NCBI GenBank assembly: GCA_963926925.1
Contig: CAWUZD010000036.1
Coordinates: 1 to 33,608, forward strand
Origin: Paralactobacillus_A sp963926925
Lineage (GTDB): Bacteria > Bacillota > Bacilli > Lactobacillales > Lactobacillaceae
Length of the DNA stretch: 33,608 nucleotides
Direction of reading: 5' to 3'
This document shows positions 24,330 to 30,958 of the stretch, one piece after another (position 1 is the stretch's first letter; the number at the start of each line of letters is the position of its first letter). The notes beneath the pieces were generated by a model. It was not told the DNA's origin. It did not search any database and saw nothing but the letters and a program-made list of their open reading frames with translations. A program made the translations under genes and the position numbers.

Positions 24330-25180
24330 TTATTGGTGGAAATAAGGAAGCAGTTATTAACAACATTAAGGCAGCAACCATGCGCCATGATTATAATGCT
24401 AAAGTTGAACTTCATGATCCGAAGTTAACTGACGAACAACGCCAAGTATTATTAAGTAATTATTTTAAAAACTGGCATAGTTTAAGTTATCAAATTAAAA
24501 ATATGATTGCCCGTGGTATTACGAACACCGTCGCAACTAAGATGGCACCGCCAATTACGATTGAAGGTTTAGAAAGAATCGCTAATATCAAAAGCGGCGC
24601 AATTGTTACTAGCAATCATTTTAATCCATTAGATAATATGGCAATTCGCCAGGTCGCTAAGGACGTAGGACGGAAGCATTTATACATTGTTATTCAGGAT
24701 ACTAATTTGAAGATGAAAGGCCTTATTGGTTTCTTGATGAACTATGATGATACTTTGCCAATTGGACCAAGTACTAATTATATGGGATGTGAATTTCCCC
24801 AGTTACTAGAAGCGGTTTTAAAGAAAAAACAATTTGTATTAATTTATCCAGAACAAGAAATGTGGTTTAATTATCGGAAAGTTCGTCCTTTTAAACGTGG
24901 TCCATATTACTATGCAGCGCGGTTTAATGTTCCGGTTATTTCCTGTTTTATTGAAATTCAGGATTTACCACAAAAGGATAATGATGAATTTTACCAAGTA
25001 AAGTATATTGTGCATATTTTGCCAACAATTTATCCTGATCCTAATAAAGATGTGCGGGCTAATAGTTTGGCAATGATGAAACAGGATTACTTACAAAAGA
25101 AGGCTGCTTACGAGCGGGCTTATCATCAACCACTTGATTATCAATTCCATGATGATGATATTGCGGGTTGGATTCATTAA
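24326..25180 (+). CDS. PlsC-like acyltransferase (second of two)
   Basis: A 284-residue LPLAT/PlsC-type acyltransferase. TSNHFNPLDNMAIRQV has the classical H98-x4-D103 catalytic pair. Further blocks are GFLMNYDDTLPIGPS and LIYPEQEMWFNYRKVRPFK, followed by a Pro-rich conserved stretch after FNVPVISCF. An N-terminal extension of about 75 residues without clear membrane helices precedes the domain. It is related to the product at 22703 (shared YPE-x-x-W...RPF pattern) but differs in the acceptor motif. Overlap of the start with the glycosyltransferase stop indicates translational coupling. A terminator follows at 25267. Confidence 0.82.
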   Translation: MIIGGNKEAVINNIKAATMRHDYNAKVELHDPKLTDEQRQVLLSNYFKNWHSLSYQIKNMIARGITNTVATKMAPPITIEGLERIANIKSGAIVTSNHFNPLDNMAIRQVAKDVGRKHLYIVIQDTNLKMKGLIGFLMNYDDTLPIGPSTNYMGCEFPQLLEAVLKKKQFVLIYPEQEMWFNYRKVRPFKRGPYYYAARFNVPVISCFIEIQDLPQKDNDEFYQVKYIVHILPTIYPDPNKDVRANSLAMMKQDYLQKKAAYERAYHQPLDYQFHDDDIAGWIH

Positions 25181-25454
25181 TAATGCTATTATTTTATTCG
25201 ATTATTAAAAAATCATTTACTCTTTGTAGTGCTATAAAAATGTTAGACAATTAAGTAAATTTTAAGAAATGGTTTGATTTCTGTATTTAACAGGAGTCAA
25301 ACCATTTTTGTTTAACAAAATGTGTTCATTATTAAATCAGATTATATAGTGATTTACTAATGATAATTAACGCTGATAATGAAGCTTTTTATAGAATAAA
25401 AATACATATTTTGAAAAAGTATTGATATAATAATAAAATTATTACAAAAGAATA
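25181..25454. other. Intergenic region before the type VII locus
   Basis: About 270 nt of A/T-rich sequence with no convincing gene. It contains one terminator (25267-25310) and, at 25423-25431, TGATATAAT, an extended -10-like element that may be a second, upstream promoter for esxA but has a poor -35. I see nothing else in it. Confidence 0.6.
25267..25310 (+). terminator. Terminator after the acyltransferase genes
   Basis: AAATGGTTTGA (25267-25277) and TCAAACCATTT (25297-25307) pair perfectly, with an inner CTG/CAG pair in the loop, followed by T. It insulates the type VII locus from the upstream genes. Confidence 0.8.
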
Positions 25455-25483
25455 TTGAATTTTTTGAATTGTAATATTATAAT
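25455..25483 (+). promoter_or_regulatory. esxA promoter
   Basis: TTGAAT (25455-25460), 17 nt, TATAAT (25478-25483). This is among the best promoter matches in the window, 55 nt before the esxA start, in keeping with an abundant small secreted protein. Confidence 0.7.
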
Positions 25484-25537
25484 TTTTAAATGTTTGCTAG
25501 TACTAATACAAAAATAAATGAGAGAGGATTGAATTTT

Positions 25538-25822
25538 ATGGCTCTTATTAAAATGACACCCGAACAATTGCGTTCTAGTGCAACACAATACCAACGGGGT
25601 TCACAAAGTGTTACTGAAGTTTTAAACCAATTAACACGGACACAACAAGAAATTGAAGCTGATTGGCAAGGTCATGGTTTTGATCGTTTCAATCAAGAAT
25701 TTCAAGAATTAGCTCCTAAGATTCGTCAATTCGCTGAATTATTAGAAGAAATTAACCACAAATTAGATCAATCTGTTGATGCAATGGAAAATACCGATCA
25801 ACAAATTGCTGGTCAATTTTAA
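25538..25822 (+). CDS. esxA: WXG100 protein EsxA
   Basis: A 94-residue ESAT-6/WXG100 protein, the small helical-hairpin substrate and component of type VII secretion. It begins MALIKMTPEQLRSSATQY, the usual MAxIKMTPEELR-like start. The turn has DWQGHGFDRF with W43-Q44-G45, the WXG motif, flanked by two long amphipathic helices. The start at 25538 has GAGAGG upstream; the ATG at 25490 lies too near the promoter and adds 16 unrelated residues. The product is intact. A strong terminator separates it from esaA, which should make esxA mRNA more abundant than the machinery genes. Confidence 0.95.
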   Translation: MALIKMTPEQLRSSATQYQRGSQSVTEVLNQLTRTQQEIEADWQGHGFDRFNQEFQELAPKIRQFAELLEEINHKLDQSVDAMENTDQQIAGQF

Positions 25823-25841
25823 TTATTAAAAATACATATCC

Positions 25842-25876
25842 AACCATCAGTGTTCTTAAACACTGGTGGTTTTTTT
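25842..25876 (+). terminator. Terminator between esxA and esaA
   Basis: A 13-bp stem (25842-25854 with 25859-25871, one G-U pair) with a CTTA loop is followed by seven T. No clear promoter lies between it and esaA, so the downstream genes probably depend on partial readthrough. Confidence 0.88.
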
Positions 25877-25908
25877 ATTGAGTAATTTTGGTTTTGTGAA
25901 GGGTAATT

Positions 25909-28900
25909 ATGATGAAGAAACGTAATGTGTTAAGTCTTTTCTTAATCTTGATAAGTGTAGGTTTATTGTTGAGTTTAATTGTCATTGGTGGTCATACTAA
26001 TCCTAATGCTAACAATGATAATAACAAGACAACCTTACAAACACCTTTAAACATGGCAATTGTTAATGAAGATAATGGCGTTATGTTTCGTAATCAAGCT
26101 TATAATCTTGGTAAGGAATACATTAGTCAATTAAGTAATCAGAAAAACTTGAGTTGTGTAGTCGTACCACGTGGTGTTGCGGAAGCAGGGTTAAAGAATA
26201 ATAATTACCAATTAGTAATTTTTATTCCTAGCAATTTTTCACAAAAAATTGTTGATATTAATAATCCTGATCCTAATAAGTTAAATGTTCAGTATGAAAT
26301 TAATGCCAAAACACCAACAATGAAGAACCGCTGCCAACAAGAAGCTAACCAAGTTTTACATGATTTAAATGAACGCTTAATTGATATTTATACCTTAGGT
26401 ATTATGGGCAACTTGTATAGTGCCCAACAACAAGTTAATGGTATTTATCATCGTCAGGGTAATTTAGCTAGTTCTTATCAAAGTCAGTTATTAACACCAA
26501 TTAGTGATTTTAGTCAGACCTTTCCTGACTTACAAAGTAATACTAAGGACGTGTTACAACTTAACCAAAGTGTTCAAAAAAATTTACAACAATCAGCCCA
26601 AAGCGGTTTTAGTGATGATTTTGGCCAATTACATAGTACTAATAATTCATTAACACAATTAATCCAAGCCCAATCACAAAGTGATCATAATCAGGCTGAA
26701 TTAATTAAACAATTAATGACTGTTAACCAACAAGCATTTAATGATCAAACCCAACAATTCATTAAAAGTATGCAGTCACAAAACCAACAACTTTCACAAG
26801 CAGCAACGAGTAATACTAACCAACTTGATGATAATTTAACTAAGGAATTTGAAAATTATAGTCAAACTTATACAGCTAAAATTACTGCTCTTCAACAAGA
26901 TTTAGCGCAACAAACTCAAAAAGCGCAACAACAAAACCAACAAATTATTCAGAAATTGCATACGACTTATGGTACTAATGCTAACAACATTACTTTAGGT
27001 GATTTTATTAAGAAGAATAACCCTGATTTATATCAAAAGTTAGTCAAGCAATCACAAGATGTGAGTGGTTTAAAGCAACAATACCAACAATTACCATTTG
27101 CACAATTACCACAAAATCTTAGTGATGTGTTATCAGATAGTGACCGTGATAGTATCCAAAATGCATTGTCACAAATTAATAAATGTAACACAACGATTAA
27201 TAAAACATTGCATTTAACAACTAACCAACAATTAAAAGTTACTGATAATTCTAAGCAATTACAAACATTTAACCAATTAGTTAACGATATTAAAAATAAG
27301 CAAAACCAACATAACCAACCACAAGTAATTACATTACCTAAGATGCAACAAATGCAAGGTGACACCTTAACCTTACAATTGCCTAATGATGTCACGATTG
27401 CTCAAGCAGATGTTAAAAACAGTAATGTCCAAATTACTAAAGAAAATGATCATTTATATCAATTAAAGGTTTTACAAGATAATGCAGCAATCACTTTGCC
27501 ATTACAAATTACTGCTACTAGTGATGATAGTGGGCAAACCATGGCTACTTTAACATATCAACATCAAGCCGCTGCACCACAAGAAGTTACAACACAAACG
27601 ACTAATAACGTTAAGGTTACTGCTAGTGCTAATAGTAATGCTTCATCAACCAATAGTAGTCTTGCCAGTGCAAGTTCAGCTAATGCAGTAAGCACTACTA
27701 CTAAAACGCAAACGGTTCAAAATGATCATAGCCGTAGTTTTAGTGTGCAATTTGATATTGCTAAGCAAATGACGAGTTTGCAAGCATTAAGTGAAAAGCA
27801 ACAACAATTGGCAGAAATGATTGGTAATTGGGTTGCTTCATACCGTGATGCCGCTAATGCAGCATAACAACAAGCACAATTGTTAACTAATAACAATATT
27901 AACCAAATGCTGGCAATGCCATTAGATCAATCACTTGACCAGGTTTTAACCCAAGCAAGTGACCAACATTTGCACCATTACCGTGACATGGTAACGAAGT
28001 TAACGAGTGATGCGCAACAACTTGATACCCAAAAACAAGGTTATTTACAAACTTTAAGTACGGTTGGTAAGCAATCACAGCAAAATGTGAAGACGGCTCA
28101 GGCACAATTAGCAACTTTACAAAACTTGCAACAAAAGTTTGAACAATTGCAGCAACAATCACCAACTGATGCACCAAATGAAAGTCACATTGCTGAACTA
28201 CAAAGTTTATCACAAAGTTTAAGTTCACTAGATGATAGTACACGTGCATTGCAAAGTGCGATTAATGCTGATGCACAACAATTTAACAGTGTATACAGTA
28301 ACTTTGACCAATTAAATCAGCAGTTAGCAAATACCGAAAACAATGGTAAAAGTTTACAAGGGAAATCAATGATTACAAGCTGCTTTTAAGAAAGAATTAG
28401 CACGTAGTGGTGATTTTACCCAATCCTTTGTCAAGGTGCTTAATGCTGGTTATCAAAATGGTGTGCCAAATGAAAAATTACTGGCATTTATCGCTAACCC
28501 AGTTAAGGGACAATCACAAGTAGTGATAACTGCTAAAACCCAGTCTTACAACATGAACTTATGGACAATGATTATTGCGATTTTGGCATGGTTTATGGCA
28601 TATGCAGTCCATGGCTTGCGGACTTGGCAAAAAGAACAATACTTCTCAAGATTTAATACCCAATTATCACGGCATGCTGTCAAAATGGGAAGTTTATTAG
28701 GACTAAGTGCCGTTACTGGTGTGATTATTGCCGCTGTTGGCCAAAAGCAATTACCAATTGTGATGGTTAACCGTTTCTTATGGTTTGTGATGGTAACTAG
28801 CCTAACCATTTTAGCGACATTAATCGCTTACCTATTAATTACATATGGACATACGTTTGGTATGGGCTTAATTGCAAGTATGTTTGTAATCTTTATCTTT

Positions 28901-29107
28901 GTACAAACCCAAAGCAGTTCCATTTTAAGTAAGGTCAATGTGCTTAATTTAATTAGTACACCAATGTTGAATGTCGTAATGTTAAATGATCAAAACGTGT
29001 TATTGACATTGTTATTAATATGGGTGTTATTAATTGCCGGTGTTTTAGTGGGCTTATTTGTTCCAGAACAAAGAAATGAGGTTATTAAGCATGAAGAAGC
29101 TGATTAA
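25909..29107 (+). pseudogene. esaA: Type VII secretion protein EsaA, broken by a stop and a frameshift
   Basis: EsaA is a polytopic component of the Firmicutes type VIIb system with a large extracellular domain. The gene is in three pieces. Piece one (25909-27867) has the N-terminal membrane helix and the YhgE/Pip-like start LNMAIVNEDNGVMF, then a Gln/Asn-rich domain. It ends at an in-frame TAA (27865-27867) between GCA and CAA CAA, probably a former CAA. The same frame continues as QQAQLLTNNNINQM to 28389, then shifts near 28365-28382 to the frame encoding QAAFKKELARSGDF and the C-terminal membrane helices (28436-29107). The span is 3,199 nt, one more than a multiple of three, and would make about 1,065 residues, near the S. 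aureus length. As read it cannot make full EsaA. Confidence 0.88.
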
Positions 29108-29523
29108 TTGCTTATTAATTTTATTAATAATGATGGTTGCGCCGCTTAATATTGTGCATGCGGCTGACCAAAATGACGAGCAAGTTGATTTGCCATTAAA
29201 CCGGCTTGGTCAAAATACCCAACAAGAAACGCAAAATAATAATGTGAACTTATTTCAAACGTCTCAAATTGGTGATTTAGGCAAGCAACAACGCGCCGTG
29301 GTGAACAGCAGGACCGGCACACTTATTTCAACAAAAGAGTACCAAGATAACTTTGTATAACGATCATAACTTATTTAAGAAGAATAGTAATGCTGGGCAA
29401 GTTAACTATACGCAAGCACAAACTAGTCAAGCTCATCAAGTACATTACTATTTGTGGTTAACAATAATTGTGACGTTAATAGGATTATTAATTTCATGGA
29501 AGATGGTGAACAAGCATGAATAA
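29091..29523 (+). pseudogene. essA: Type VII secretion protein EssA, frameshifted
   Basis: EssA is a small single-pass component of the type VIIb machine. The start at 29091 (MKKLINCLLILLIMMVAPLN) gives a signal or anchor segment, cleavable near VHAA. This frame stops at 29358-29360. The membrane helix expected at the C-terminus is in the +1 frame, which reads TLYNDHNLFKKNSN and then YYLWLTIIVTLIGLLISW to a TAA at 29521-29523, overlapping esaB by 8 nt. The joined span is 433 nt, one base over a multiple of three, for about 143 residues, matching the family. The shift lies between about 29302 and 29345. The start overlaps the end of esaA by 17 nt. As read the product lacks its membrane anchor. 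Confidence 0.82.
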
Positions 29524-29788
29524 TACCGTCATAATTACTGTACGCTGGCGTGATCAAATTAATGATGATTTACAAATTCCATTAGACATGAGTTTAGCGC
29601 AGTTGTTAGCTGAATTAATTGATATTTATGATGATTTACCACCGCAAAAGTATACGTTGTATTTTGTTACTAAAGCTGCAATTTTAACAGATTTACATTG
29701 TACTTTAAGACAATGCCACATTAGTAATGGCGATATTTTACGTTTAATGGAGGCCGCTGATGACAGTAAAAACGATTTATCAATTTAA
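29516..29788 (+). CDS. esaB: Ubiquitin-like type VII protein EsaB (YukD-like)
   Basis: A 90-residue protein of the YukD/EsaB family, with a ubiquitin-like beta-grasp fold. It starts NNTVIITVRWRDQINDDLQI, resembling the family's strand pattern, and ends with NGDILRLMEA, where other members have 'GDIL.LL'. EsaB regulates or supports type VII secretion in the cytoplasm. The start overlaps the ancestral essA end by 8 nt, and the end overlaps essB by 29 nt, so translation is tightly coupled. No lesion is seen. Confidence 0.82.
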   Translation: MNNTVIITVRWRDQINDDLQIPLDMSLAQLLAELIDIYDDLPPQKYTLYFVTKAAILTDLHCTLRQCHISNGDILRLMEAADDSKNDLSI

Positions 29789-30911
29789 CCATCAACAGTA
29801 TCAATATGAGGTTAACAAGCAACAACTAATCCAAACGGTTAGTCGGGCTGATATTCAAACCCAAAATGCGGACGATTTATTATTACTAAATGATCATCAC
29901 CCGTTGTTATTACCAGTTACTTACCAATGGTGTGATGATGCCTTAATAATGACGAGTAAATTACCCGTTGGTGGCTATTTTACGCAGGATGTGCGTAACC
30001 AAAAGACGAGCGATAAGTTACGGTTATTGATTAATTTATTACCTGTTAATGATTTAAATCATACTAACAAACTCGCTACCTTTATTCATCCAGATAATAT
30101 CTATATTAATTACAATAACGAATCAAAACTAATTTATCGTGGTGTGGTAGGAATCATGCCAGGTACTAAAAATGATAATGATGCGGAAATGCTTTACCAA
30201 ATGCAGTGCTTAGCCGGCTATTTATTTACGAAGCATCGTTTTGATGATCTTTATAATGGCATGTTAATGCAAACTGCTAATAGTAGTACTTTTATGAAAG
30301 AGTTATTACATATTAAAAAGTACGCTGCTTTACGGCCATTTTTAACACAGGCTTATCAAAAAGCGATTAAAGCAGAACAACAAAACATTGTGCAAGTTAG
30401 TCGCAAGCGCTGGTTATGGACGAAGCAACTAGCACTATGGTTTGGCATCGTCTTAATTTTGACATTAGTGCCACTAAGTTACTTATTAATTAGTAAAGTG
30501 CCAACGAATGCCGCTTGTTTGCATGCGGATAGTGAATTTATCGCTAATAATTATTCGCAAACCATTAAGGCCCTTGCCAATGTAAAAACTAAGGATTTAC
30601 CAAACACGCAAAAGTATGAATTGGCATATTCATATGTACAAGGAAAGGGCTTTGATAGTACACAACGGCAGAACATTATGAAGAATATTACGCTGCAATC
30701 TGACCATCGTTACCTTGATTTTTGGATTGAAGATGGGCGTGGCCAATTGGATGATGCCCTAGATACGGCTAAACAATTGCAAGATTCTAACTTAATTATG
30801 TACGCCTTGTTAGAAAAGATGGCTGCTGTTCGTAATAGCAGTAAACTCAGTGCTTCACAACGTTCCAGCCAATTACAACAATTACAACAAGATTATAGTA
30901 AATATCAATAA
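29760..30911 (+). CDS. essB: Type VII secretion protein EssB
   Basis: A 383-residue EssB/YukC protein. The cytoplasmic N-terminal domain (about 1-220) has the pseudokinase-like fold of the family, then a single membrane helix (about 226-253, LALWFGIVLILTLVPLSYLL), then an extracellular helical domain. GGAGG lies 6 nt before the ATG inside esaB. It is somewhat shorter than S. aureus EssB, which has a long charged tail. The stop (30909-30911) is followed in frame by seven codons (EAKQSNN) and another stop, so a short tail may have been lost. EssB contacts EssC and forms the core of the machine. Confidence 0.88.
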   Translation: MTVKTIYQFNHQQYQYEVNKQQLIQTVSRADIQTQNADDLLLLNDHHPLLLPVTYQWCDDALIMTSKLPVGGYFTQDVRNQKTSDKLRLLINLLPVNDLNHTNKLATFIHPDNIYINYNNESKLIYRGVVGIMPGTKNDNDAEMLYQMQCLAGYLFTKHRFDDLYNGMLMQTANSSTFMKELLHIKKYAALRPFLTQAYQKAIKAEQQNIVQVSRKRWLWTKQLALWFGIVLILTLVPLSYLLISKVPTNAACLHADSEFIANNYSQTIKALANVKTKDLPNTQKYELAYSYVQGKGFDSTQRQNIMKNITLQSDHRYLDFWIEDGRGQLDDALDTAKQLQDSNLIMYALLEKMAAVRNSSKLSASQRSSQLQQLQQDYSKYQ

Positions 30912-30958
30912 GAAGCTAAACAGAGTAATAACTAATTGTAGAAAGAGGAAAATTGATC

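Noticed and set aside
25181..25454. Small RNA or small peptide gene before esxA
   Set aside because: Only one terminator belonging to the upstream genes and A/T-rich sequence were seen. No promoter-hairpin pair or coding frame is convincing.
25490..25537. Extended esxA N-terminus from the ATG at 25490
   Set aside because: It starts only 7 nt after the -10 box and adds residues unlike WXG100 proteins. The ATG at 25538 has a good ribosome site.
27033..27395. Minus-strand open frame of 120 codons within esaA
   Set aside because: Its Cys/Leu-rich composition is what the complement of Gln/Asn codons gives. It has no ribosome site.
27899..28249. Minus-strand open frame of 116 codons within the second esaA piece
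   Set aside because: Antisense shadow of the Gln-rich EsaA coding sequence, without start signals.
28360..28385. Programmed frameshift in esaA
   Set aside because: The upstream in-frame TAA would already end translation, and no slippery sequence or structure is apparent.
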